A DNA stretch of 64,000 bases, taken from Dechloromonas denitrificans (lineage in GTDB: Bacteria > Pseudomonadota > Gammaproteobacteria > Burkholderiales > Rhodocyclaceae). The DNA lies in the NCBI RefSeq assembly GCF_001551835.1, contig NZ_LODL01000005.1:99244-163243 (forward strand), read 5' to 3'. Shown here in pieces: positions 1-7,631 of this stretch. How positions within the stretch are numbered: position 1 is the stretch's first letter; every line of letters starts with the position of its first letter. The notes below the pieces were generated by a model. The model saw only the letters and a program-made list of their open reading frames with translations, had not been told where the DNA came from and searched no databases. The position numbers and the translations under genes are program-made.

Positions 1-294
1 CACAAAGACTTTTCCATCGTCGATCCTGACGGGAAAGGTTCTCAGCCCCTTCTCGGGGGCAACCAGCAAGGCGCCGGTCGTCACGTCGTAACGCCAGCCG
101 TGGGCCGGGCAGGCGACGACCTTGCCGCACAACCGGCCGCCACTCAGCGCAGCACCACCGTGCAGGCACGAGTTTTCCGTGGCGTGGATGGTGCCGTCGA
201 CATTGAAGAGGACGATATCCGTCGTCCCGATGCGCACGGGACGCGACTTGCCGGGGGCAATGTCATGCAGGGAATATGTTTCGACGAATTTCAT
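1..294 (-). CDS. Rieske [2Fe-2S] domain protein (3' part cut by window edge)
   Basis: The reverse strand opens with an ATG at 294 and stays open to the window edge, giving 98 residues without a stop. The translation carries both halves of a Rieske cluster site, a CLHGG motif near residue 43 and CPAHGW near residue 62, the Cys-x-His and Cys-x2-His pairs that bind a [2Fe-2S] cluster. The size and the sequence around it fit a small soluble Rieske ferredoxin of the type serving ring-hydroxylating oxygenases or nitrite reductase (NirD-like). The C-terminus lies outside the window, so a larger oxygenase subunit cannot be excluded. It is transcribed away from the LuxR-type regulator at 517. Confidence 0.8.
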   Translation of the reverse strand, partial: MKFVETYSLHDIAPGKSRPVRIGTTDIVLFNVDGTIHATENSCLHGGAALSGGRLCGKVVACPAHGWRYDVTTGALLVAPEKGLRTFPVRIDDGKVFV

Positions 295-349
295 TTTTGA
301 CTCACGGGTATCGGGCTTGGTTGAATCGTAGGGGATCGATCGTCCTCGG

Positions 350-372
350 ACCCCCCTCGAAAAAGGGGGGGT
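350..372. promoter_or_regulatory. C-run/G-run inverted repeat upstream of the LAL regulator
   Basis: Six C at 351-356 and seven G at 365-371 flank an 8-base A/T-rich centre, with A and T closing the ends, forming an almost perfect inverted repeat in the divergent region between the Rieske gene and the regulator. A similar structure stands at 3266-3285 before the DUF1302 operon. Possible binding site of the LAL regulator; this is inference. Confidence 0.4.
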
Positions 373-516
373 ATAACTATTTCAGCAAAGCAGTGATTTT
401 GTTTTATCGTATAAATGATGACTGCTGGATTGTTCGCCTGGAGACGCGAACATGGCGGTCCGTTTCGAGTGTTGTTCGGCAAATACGATAACGATTCCAT
501 AGAGAACTCACGCCCG

Positions 517-3201
517 ATGAACTTCGCACCTATCGACGCCAGCGCGACTTATTCCGAGCTCGTCCTCAAGACGATGCCGCCGCGCGCGCCACGCCATCAA
601 TTGCCCCGGCCACGCCTGAGCCTGGGCGACGAACAGTTTCGCGATTGCCCGGTGATCGTGGTCCAGGCCCCACCCGGTTTCGGCAAAACCTCGCTGCTTG
701 GCCAGTGGCGACGGGAGTATCTGGCGCGCGGCGCGGCCGTGGCCTGGATGACCGCCGATGACGGCGACGACCTGCAGCGATTCCTGCATTGCCTGGTCCA
801 GGCCGTTCGCTTCGGATGTGGGCGCCCGGCTTTCGGGCGCTTGCTGCTGGAAACCGTGGGTACCAAGCCGGGCGAACTGGAGGGCGTCACGGCCTGGTTG
901 GCCGAGGTGGCCCAGAGTTCCCTCGACATGGTGCTGATCGTCGATGAGGCGGAGCGCCTGTCGAGCGGAAACTTCGCCGCGCTGACCTATCTGTTGCACA
1001 ACCTGTCACCCAACTTGCATGTCGTTATCGGCGCGCGCGGCGGGCTTGATGCGGCGATCGCCGATCTGGTCGACTATGGTCAGGCGTTGTCGCTGGGGCC
1101 GGATGCTTTGCGTTTCCGGCTCGATGAAAGCATGTTGCTGGCTCGCAATCGCTTTGGTGAAAAGCTCGATACCGACACGGCGGCGCGCCTGCACGAACTG
1201 ACCGAGGGGTGGCCGCTCGGGCTGCAGATCCTGATGGCCGGGCTGGAAAAGGGCGGCGATCTGCGGGCTGGCCTGCCCTTGATGTCCGGTAGTGAGTCGG
1301 GCAGTGGTTTTGTCGGTGGCTTGCTGACTAATCTGGGGAGGGAGGATGCTGATTTCCTGGTCCGGATTTCCATTGTCGATCTCATTCATCCTGATCTCGC
1401 AGCCGCCCTGAACGGTGTCGCCGGGGCGCCGGAACAACTGGCCCGGCTGATTCGCGAAACACCGGTCTTCGTCGTCGGCGACGACAGCGACTGGGTCCGC
1501 CTGCATAACCTGGTGCGCGATGCCTTGCGCCGCAAATTGGCCGAATTGCCCGAGGCGGAACGACGCGATCTGCATCTGCGAGCGATGCGCTGGCTGGCCG
1601 ACCACGGCATGATCCAGGATGCCGCCCGGCACGCCCACGAGGCCGGGCAACACGACCTGGCCTACGATCTGGCGGAAAAGTGTCTTTACGAAGCGGTCAC
1701 CCAGGGCCGCCAGGAAATGGTGTTGCGCTGGCTTGATCTGTTGCCCGACGCTGAACTCAAAAAACGTTTCCGGCTGCGCCTGGCGGCTGCCTGGGCCCTG
1801 GCCCTGAGCGAGCGCCACAATGAGGCGAAGGCCTTGGTCAGTGACATTATCGACAACCCGGCGGTCGATCCCCTGTTGCGCTATGAGTGTGCCCTGATCG
1901 CCAGTGGGGCGGCCTATTATGCCGACGAGCCGGATCTTTACATCGAGTTGCTGCAGCCCTGGCTGGCCGGACCGCCCCCTGACCGGGAGCAGCGCGTGCT
2001 GCAGATGCATGCCAACCGGCAGGCAGCGATGGCCATCATGACCGGCGACCCAGCGCGGGCGCGGCGTTGCCTGCAGGCCGTGCCGCATGCCGATTTCGAC
2101 AAGCGCTATCGCTACGGGATACGCTGGGGCGAATTCATCGGCGGCCTGAGCTATTACTGGGAGGGGCAGGGCGTGCTGGCCGAAGAAGTGCTGCGGCCGG
2201 CCCTTGGTAACGCCGATGCCGAACTCGGGCGACGTCATCCGCTATCCTGCATGATCGCCTCCTTGTTGGCTGCGTCAGTATTCGACCGTGACCGGGTCGA
2301 TGAAGCGGCGGAGTTGCTGGCCAACCGGCTCGATGTCCTCGAACGGGTGGGGACGCCGGAAACCGCCTTGATCGGTTATCGGACGGCAGCCCGAATTGCC
2401 GCCGCCAAGGGCGTCGAGCATCGGGCGCTCGATTTGCTGGAGGTGATGAGTGCGGTCGGTGTCGCCCGCAATCTGCCGCGGCTCTGCGTCGCCAGTCTGG
2501 CTGAGCAGGTCAGGATGCACGCCGGGCGGTTCCGTTCCGAAACCTGCCGGGCGCTGGTTCAGCGGATTGATGAAATCGTTGCCGAGCACTTGCAGGGCAA
2601 GGGGCCGCTCTGGTGCGCCTCGGTCGAGGTGTTGCAGCGGCTGGCTCATGCCCACGCCCTGATTGCGGCCCAGGAATGGGCGGCGGCTGCCGAGGGTCTG
2701 GGGCGTGCGCTGACCATGATCGAGATCGCACGTTTGGGGCGTTGGCGTATCGAAACCATGGCCTTGCGCGCCTTCGCCATGGAGCGCGCCGGCCAGGAGG
2801 GGCGGCCGCTGCTGCTCGAAGCGATGAATCTGGCACAGACTTTCAGTCTGTCCCGAGTCTTTGTCGATGCCCACCCGGCCCTGGCCGATTGGGTTCGGCG
2901 TACTTCGGAGGAAGATGGGGGGCAGCGGATCCAGATGGCGCGCACGGCCCGCCCGCTTCCCCTGCGCTCGACTGCGGCGCCGCGTGCGGTGCCGAGCATG
3001 GTGTTGACCCCGAAGGAGCGCGAGGTACTGGAGCACCTAGCGCGCAATCTTTCCAACAAGGAAATTGCCCAGGCCATGGAAGTCGGCGAAGAGACGATCA
3101 AGTGGCATCTGAAGAACCTGTTCGGCAAACTCGATGCCGGCACCCGCAAGCACGTCGTTCGCCGGGCTCAGCTCCTCGGCCTGCTCGAAGGCGCTGACTG
3201 A
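517..3201 (+). CDS. LuxR-family transcriptional regulator, MalT/LAL type
   Basis: This 894-residue protein has the layout of large ATP-binding LuxR (LAL, MalT-like) activators: a P-loop with APPGFGKTS around residues 50-58, a possible Walker B stretch (VLIVDEAERL), a long helical TPR-like middle, and a C-terminal LuxR helix-turn-helix from residue 830 (LTPKEREVL, then NKEIAQAM and KWHLKNLFGKL). Such proteins usually bind an inducer and ATP, oligomerise and activate transcription. The frame is open back to an ATG at 415, but a TATAAA sequence covers 410-415, so the ATG at 517 is preferred. It is encoded just before the DUF1302/DUF1329/MMPL operon in the same direction, with a terminator-like hairpin between, so it is the likely activator of that operon. 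Confidence 0.9.
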   Translation: MNFAPIDASATYSELVLKTMPPRAPRHQLPRPRLSLGDEQFRDCPVIVVQAPPGFGKTSLLGQWRREYLARGAAVAWMTADDGDDLQRFLHCLVQAVRFGCGRPAFGRLLLETVGTKPGELEGVTAWLAEVAQSSLDMVLIVDEAERLSSGNFAALTYLLHNLSPNLHVVIGARGGLDAAIADLVDYGQALSLGPDALRFRLDESMLLARNRFGEKLDTDTAARLHELTEGWPLGLQILMAGLEKGGDLRAGLPLMSGSESGSGFVGGLLTNLGREDADFLVRISIVDLIHPDLAAALNGVAGAPEQLARLIRETPVFVVGDDSDWVRLHNLVRDALRRKLAELPEAERRDLHLRAMRWLADHGMIQDAARHAHEAGQHDLAYDLAEKCLYEAVTQGRQEMVLRWLDLLPDAELKKRFRLRLAAAWALALSERHNEAKALVSDIIDNPAVDPLLRYECALIASGAAYYADEPDLYIELLQPWLAGPPPDREQRVLQMHANRQAAMAIMTGDPARARRCLQAVPHADFDKRYRYGIRWGEFIGGLSYYWEGQGVLAEEVLRPALGNADAELGRRHPLSCMIASLLAASVFDRDRVDEAAELLANRLDVLERVGTPETALIGYRTAARIAAAKGVEHRALDLLEVMSAVGVARNLPRLCVASLAEQVRMHAGRFRSETCRALVQRIDEIVAEHLQGKGPLWCASVEVLQRLAHAHALIAAQEWAAAAEGLGRALTMIEIARLGRWRIETMALRAFAMERAGQEGRPLLLEAMNLAQTFSLSRVFVDAHPALADWVRRTSEEDGGQRIQMARTARPLPLRSTAAPRAVPSMVLTPKEREVLEHLARNLSNKEIAQAMEVGEETIKWHLKNLFGKLDAGTRKHVVRRAQLLGLLEGAD

Positions 3202-3213
3202 CCGGTTCTTTCA

Positions 3214-3241
3214 GCCGGGGAGCTCACCCCGGCCCGTTTTA
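3214..3241 (+). terminator. Terminator-like hairpin after the LAL regulator
   Basis: A 7-bp GC stem (3214-3220 with 3227-3233) around a 6-base loop is followed by CCGTTTTA. The T run is short, so termination may be partial. Confidence 0.5.
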
Positions 3242-3309
3242 CCCCCCCCTTCTTTACCTGACTAACCCCCCGTTTCTGGGGGGGGAAGCTGGCGCGCGCT
3301 CTGGATAAT
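3242..3309 (+). promoter_or_regulatory. Putative activator site and promoter of the DUF1302 operon
   Basis: An eight-C run (3242-3249), then C6 (3266-3271), a 6-base spacer and G8 (3278-3285) precede a GATAAT -10-like hexamer at 3304-3309. No good -35 hexamer is visible; the G run occupies its position, as expected for an activator-dependent promoter. The format matches the inverted repeat at 350-372. Confidence 0.4.
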
Positions 3310-3374
3310 CAGATCCCAGAAGCAGTCTGGAAACAGACCTCTCGGATTAATCAGCCAGGAAGGAAGAGAAAATA

Positions 3375-5087
3375 ATGCATAAACGGAGACAAGGCTCGCA
3401 GTGGAATCGCATCCGTCCCATCGTGTTGGCAGTTGCTGCACTGGGAGCAGGGGGCAATGCCGCGGCGTTCAATATCGATACCGGCAACGAGGATCTGGAG
3501 GTCCGCTGGGACAACACGATCCGCTACAACGTCGCAGGCCGTACCAAGGGGCGTAACCCGCTGATCGCCGGCAATCAGGCCTATGATCAGGGTACCTTCA
3601 GCAAGGATCGCGGTGATGCGGTCGCCAATCGTATCGACTTGCTGACCGAGTTCGATCTTTCCTACAAGAAAATGCTTGGCTTCCGCTTCAGCGGTGCCGG
3701 CTGGTATGACGGTGCCTACGGCGACGATCCTCATCCCAACCCGAAGTTCGCGGCGATTGGCGAATACAACGGTAACCACTACAGCTCGTATACCAAGCGC
3801 TATTACCAGGGGCCGGCAGGTGAAGTGCTCGATGCCTTCGTCTTCGCCAATTTCGATCTCGGCAATGTGCCGACCAAGGTACGAGGCGGTCGTCACACTG
3901 TGTTCTGGGGCGAGGCATTGTTCCTTGGCGGCGCGCTGCATGGTATTTCCTATTCACAGATGCCGCTCGATCTGCAAAAGGGGTTTGCTACTCCGGGCGT
4001 CGAGGCGAAGGAGTTGTTCCGTCCCTTGAATCAGGTCTCCGGCCAGGTTCAGGTGACCGACACCTTGTCGCTTGCCGGCCAGTATTTCCTTGAATGGGAG
4101 CCGTACCGTTATCCCGAGGGCGGCACGTATCTAGGGCCCGCCGACTTCGCCTTCAATGGTCCGGATCGCGTCTTTGCCGGCGCACCACTCGGCTTCGTCC
4201 CGCGCGGTGACGCCCGGGAGCCAAAGCAGCGTGGCGAGTTTGGCCTGAGCGCCCGCTGGTCGCCGGAGTTCCTCGACGGGACACTGGGCTTCTATTACCG
4301 CAATTACGCCGACAAATTGCCGCAAGCCCTGCTGAATTTGCGGACGGCGAGGAACGGGGTGCCGTTCCACCAGTACAACCTGACCTACGCCGACGACATT
4401 GACTTGTACGGCATCAGCTTCGCGAAGAATATTGGCGGCGTCAGCGTTGGTGCGGAAATGTCCTATCGCCACAACACGCCTTTGGCAGCCAAGATTCTGG
4501 GCACGGTGACGACAGGCTTCCCGGGCGAGGGGGAAACCGTTGGTCCGCGTGGCGATACCCTCCATGCCCTGGTCAATGTATTGGGGACGATCTCGGAAAC
4601 TCCGCTTTTCGGGGCTGCTACCTGGGCGACCGAACTGGTCTGGAGCCGCCTGGAAAAGGTGCGCAGCGGGGCGAATAATTTCAGCGGGGTCGGCTACGGC
4701 GGCTGTTCCTTTGCTTTCAAGCCGGTTGGCGACGTCCATGATGGTTGTGCGACCCGCGACTATTTCGGTCTGGGCGCCAGCTTTACGCCGACTTGGTTCC
4801 AGGTTTCGCCGGGCGTTGATCTTTCAGCGCCGATGGCCTTCTCTTATGGTCTGAAGGGTAACTCCGCAACGACCTTCGGCGGCAGCCAGGCCAATGGCAA
4901 CTTCACCGCCGGTCTCGGACTCGATATTTTCCAGAAATATCGGATCGATCTGAAGTACGTCAGTTACTTCGGCCGTATCCAGGACTACGGCCAGTCGGGC
5001 GGCTCGACGAACATCACCGCCGCTGGCCTGACCACCTATCTGAAGGATCGCGATTTCCTCGGCCTGACCTTCAAGACTACCTTCTAA
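3375..5087 (+). CDS. DUF1302 family protein (outer-membrane barrel-like)
   Basis: A 570-residue protein with a basic N-terminus, a hydrophobic stretch and an Ala-rich cleavage region before FNIDTGNEDLEVRWDNT, the typical DUF1302 opening. The rest is rich in alternating aromatic/polar strands and ends in a terminal aromatic residue (TFKTTF), as in outer-membrane barrels. DUF1302 proteins are commonly encoded next to DUF1329 proteins, as here, and the pair is often reported in steroid- or hydrophobic-compound-responsive loci. A good ribosome site (GGAAGGAAGAG) precedes the ATG. It is the first gene of the operon running through the MMPL transporter. The function is not established; an outer-membrane channel role is an inference. 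Confidence 0.85.
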   Translation: MHKRRQGSQWNRIRPIVLAVAALGAGGNAAAFNIDTGNEDLEVRWDNTIRYNVAGRTKGRNPLIAGNQAYDQGTFSKDRGDAVANRIDLLTEFDLSYKKMLGFRFSGAGWYDGAYGDDPHPNPKFAAIGEYNGNHYSSYTKRYYQGPAGEVLDAFVFANFDLGNVPTKVRGGRHTVFWGEALFLGGALHGISYSQMPLDLQKGFATPGVEAKELFRPLNQVSGQVQVTDTLSLAGQYFLEWEPYRYPEGGTYLGPADFAFNGPDRVFAGAPLGFVPRGDAREPKQRGEFGLSARWSPEFLDGTLGFYYRNYADKLPQALLNLRTARNGVPFHQYNLTYADDIDLYGISFAKNIGGVSVGAEMSYRHNTPLAAKILGTVTTGFPGEGETVGPRGDTLHALVNVLGTISETPLFGAATWATELVWSRLEKVRSGANNFSGVGYGGCSFAFKPVGDVHDGCATRDYFGLGASFTPTWFQVSPGVDLSAPMAFSYGLKGNSATTFGGSQANGNFTAGLGLDIFQKYRIDLKYVSYFGRIQDYGQSGGSTNITAAGLTTYLKDRDFLGLTFKTTF

Positions 5088-5097
5088 GGAGACAAAC

Positions 5098-6447
5098 ATG
5101 CGATTTCAAAAATCACTCACTATCGTCGCCGTCGCTTCTACATTGAGCGGCCTGGCCCACGCCGGCGTCACCGCTGACGAAGCCAAGAAACTCGGCACTT
5201 CCCTGACCGCCGTTGGTGCCGAGAAAGGCGCCAACAAGGACGGTTCCATCCCGGCCTACACCGGTGGCCTGACCAAGGCGCCGGCGGCCTACAAGGCTGG
5301 TGATGGCCTGCGCCCAGACCCCTTTGCTGACGAAAAACCGCTTTTCTCGGTTGATGGCAAGTCGACCGACAAATACGGCGACAAGCTGACCGAAGGGACC
5401 AAGGCGCTGATGAAGAAGAATCCGGATTACCGGATCGATGTCTACAAGACCCAGCGCACGGTTGCCTATCCCAAGGCGGTCGAGGAAACCACCGCCAAGT
5501 GCGCCACCGCCGCCAAGACCAATGCCGGCGGGCGTTCCATGGAAGGCTGCCATGCCGGCTTCCCCTTCCCGATCCCGAAGACCGGCTTCGAGGTGATGTG
5601 GAACCATCTGGTGCGTTACGAGGGCGTTGCCTACACCGTGAAGTACCAGAACTGGAATATCGACGCATCCGGTCGGCCGTCCATCTCGACCGAAGGCACT
5701 ATCGTCCAGGACTACCCGTACTGGCAGGCGGACAAGGCTGATACCGGTGTCTACTACAAGCAGCGCATCACCTACTCTGGCCCGGCCCGTCGTGCCGGCG
5801 AGGCGCTGATGCTGATCGATCCGCTCGACTATACCGACAAGGACCGCCGTGCCTGGCAGTACTTGCCTGGTCAGCGTCGCGTCAAGGTCGCGCCCGATCT
5901 CTCGCACGACACCCCGAATCCGGGCACCGGCGGTACTTCGACCTTTGACGACGTCTTCCTGTTCAACGGCTCGCTCGATCGTTACGACTTCAAGCTGGTC
6001 GGCAAGAAGGAAATGTTCGTGCCGTACAACACCTATCGTATGGCCTACAACTCGACCAAGGAAGATCTGCTCAAGCCGAAATTCCTGAATCCTGACCTGG
6101 TCCGCTGGGAACAGCACCGCGTCTGGGTGGTTGAGGCCAACCTGCGCGAGGGCAAGCGTCACGTCTATAGCAAGCGGACCTTCTACATCGACGAGGATAG
6201 CTGGACCATCCTGGCTTCCGATGAGTACGACGCCCGTGGTCAGTTGTTCCGTGCCGGTTTTGCCTACATGACGCCGAGCTACGAAGCGCCGGCACCGTAT
6301 AGCGCAACGCATGGCTTGTACGACCTGGTCGCCGGCTCCTACTCACTGAGCGGCTACACCGCCCAGACCGGCGGCATGCGCCACAGCAAACCGGTTTCCG
6401 AGCGTGACTGGTCGCCGGAAGCGCTGGCTGGTGCCGGTATCCGCTAA
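5098..6447 (+). CDS. DUF1329 family exported protein
   Basis: This 449-residue protein starts with a signal peptide (hydrophobic residues 8-20, cleavage near LAHAG) and continues with GVTADEAKKLGTSLTAVGAE, a characteristic DUF1329 start. DUF1329 is related in fold to LolA/LolB-type lipoprotein carriers, according to what is known of the family. It lies 10 bases after the DUF1302 gene with an AAGGAG ribosome site in the gap. The pairing suggests a periplasmic carrier that hands a hydrophobic ligand between the inner-membrane MMPL protein and the outer membrane; this role is inferred from context only. Confidence 0.85.
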   Translation: MRFQKSLTIVAVASTLSGLAHAGVTADEAKKLGTSLTAVGAEKGANKDGSIPAYTGGLTKAPAAYKAGDGLRPDPFADEKPLFSVDGKSTDKYGDKLTEGTKALMKKNPDYRIDVYKTQRTVAYPKAVEETTAKCATAAKTNAGGRSMEGCHAGFPFPIPKTGFEVMWNHLVRYEGVAYTVKYQNWNIDASGRPSISTEGTIVQDYPYWQADKADTGVYYKQRITYSGPARRAGEALMLIDPLDYTDKDRRAWQYLPGQRRVKVAPDLSHDTPNPGTGGTSTFDDVFLFNGSLDRYDFKLVGKKEMFVPYNTYRMAYNSTKEDLLKPKFLNPDLVRWEQHRVWVVEANLREGKRHVYSKRTFYIDEDSWTILASDEYDARGQLFRAGFAYMTPSYEAPAPYSATHGLYDLVAGSYSLSGYTAQTGGMRHSKPVSERDWSPEALAGAGIR

Positions 6448-6516
6448 CAAGGCAAATCAGGGCCGGGCGAGAGGCTTCTCTTGTCCGGCATGCCCTTCCT
6501 TATTGAAGAGTTCGCC

Positions 6517-7590
6517 ATGAACATCCGCAGCATCATTCTCCCTGTCATTGCGCTGACGCTCGGCCTGCCGCTTTCGGCGACGGCCGACGGCTTTCGCGAT
6601 GCGCTCGATACGCCGGCCCGGCAGAGCCCATTCGCCGCCAAGACCTTGCTCAATGGTGTGACCAATGCAGGGCACCGGGTGGTTGCGGTTGGTCAGCGCG
6701 GGCATATCGTTTATTCCGACGATGCCGGCAAGTCCTGGCAGCAGGCGCAGGTGCCGGTCAGTTCCGACCTAGTGGCAGTGAGCTTTCCGACCCCCGCGAA
6801 GGGCTGGGCGGTCGGCCATGATGGCATCGTGCTGCATTCGGCCGACGGCGGAGCGACTTGGGCGCGCCAGCTCGATGGCCGTGGTGCGGGCAAGATCATG
6901 ACTGATTTCTACGCTGCGCAGGCGGCCAAGGGCAACCTGGGTGCGCCGGAGGCAGCCGCCGCACTGATCGACGAGGCCGGCCGTATTGCCGCCCAGGGGG
7001 CGGAAAACCCCTTCCTCGATGTCTGGTTTGCGGATGAAAACAACGGTTTCATCGTCGGCGCCTTCAACCTGATCTTTCGCACGGCCGATGGCGGCAAGAC
7101 CTGGGAACCGTGGTATCACCGGACGGCAAACCCCAATCGTCTCCACTTCTATGCCATGCGCCAGGTTGGTAACAGTCTGTACCTCGTCGGCGAACAGGGC
7201 TCGGTACAGAAACTCGATGCCGGCGGTGGACGCTTCGTGGCGCTGGAAACCGGCTACCGGGGAACCTTCTTCGGCGTCACCGGCAGCGACGGCGCAGTCA
7301 TCGTGCATGGCCTGCGTGGCCACGCCTTCCGCAGCCTCGATGGCGGAGCAAGCTGGCAGAAGATCGAAACCGGCCTGCAGGATGGTGTCACCGGCAGCAG
7401 CGTCTGCGGAGAAGGGCGCATTGTCCTGGTCAGCCAGGCGGGCCGGATGTTGCTCAGCGACAACAGTGGCGCGAGCTTTCGCCCGGTCAAGCTGGAGCAG
7501 GCCGTGCCCGCCTCGGCGGTTGCCTGCCTGGGCCGTGATGTAAGCGTGATCGCCGGGGCGCGGGGTGTCCGCGCTCAGGCTATCCAGTAA
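6517..7590 (+). CDS. YCF48/BNR-repeat beta-propeller protein, exported
   Basis: A 357-residue protein with a signal peptide (cleavage near SATADG). It holds repeated Asp-box-like turns such as YSDDAGKSW, HSADGGATW, RTADGGKTW and SLDGGASW, which identify a YCF48/BNR seven-bladed propeller related to the photosystem II assembly factor HCF136. The frame extends back to a TTG at 6481, but the ATG at 6517 has a GAAGAG ribosome site and gives a clean signal peptide. In this cluster it probably scaffolds the envelope complex formed with the neighbouring DUF1302, DUF1329 and MMPL proteins; no photosynthesis role is implied. Confidence 0.85.
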   Translation: MNIRSIILPVIALTLGLPLSATADGFRDALDTPARQSPFAAKTLLNGVTNAGHRVVAVGQRGHIVYSDDAGKSWQQAQVPVSSDLVAVSFPTPAKGWAVGHDGIVLHSADGGATWARQLDGRGAGKIMTDFYAAQAAKGNLGAPEAAAALIDEAGRIAAQGAENPFLDVWFADENNGFIVGAFNLIFRTADGGKTWEPWYHRTANPNRLHFYAMRQVGNSLYLVGEQGSVQKLDAGGGRFVALETGYRGTFFGVTGSDGAVIVHGLRGHAFRSLDGGASWQKIETGLQDGVTGSSVCGEGRIVLVSQAGRMLLSDNSGASFRPVKLEQAVPASAVACLGRDVSVIAGARGVRAQAIQ

Positions 7591-7631
7591 TTCAACGACA
7601 AAACAAGAAAAACCCACAGGAGACGCAAGCG

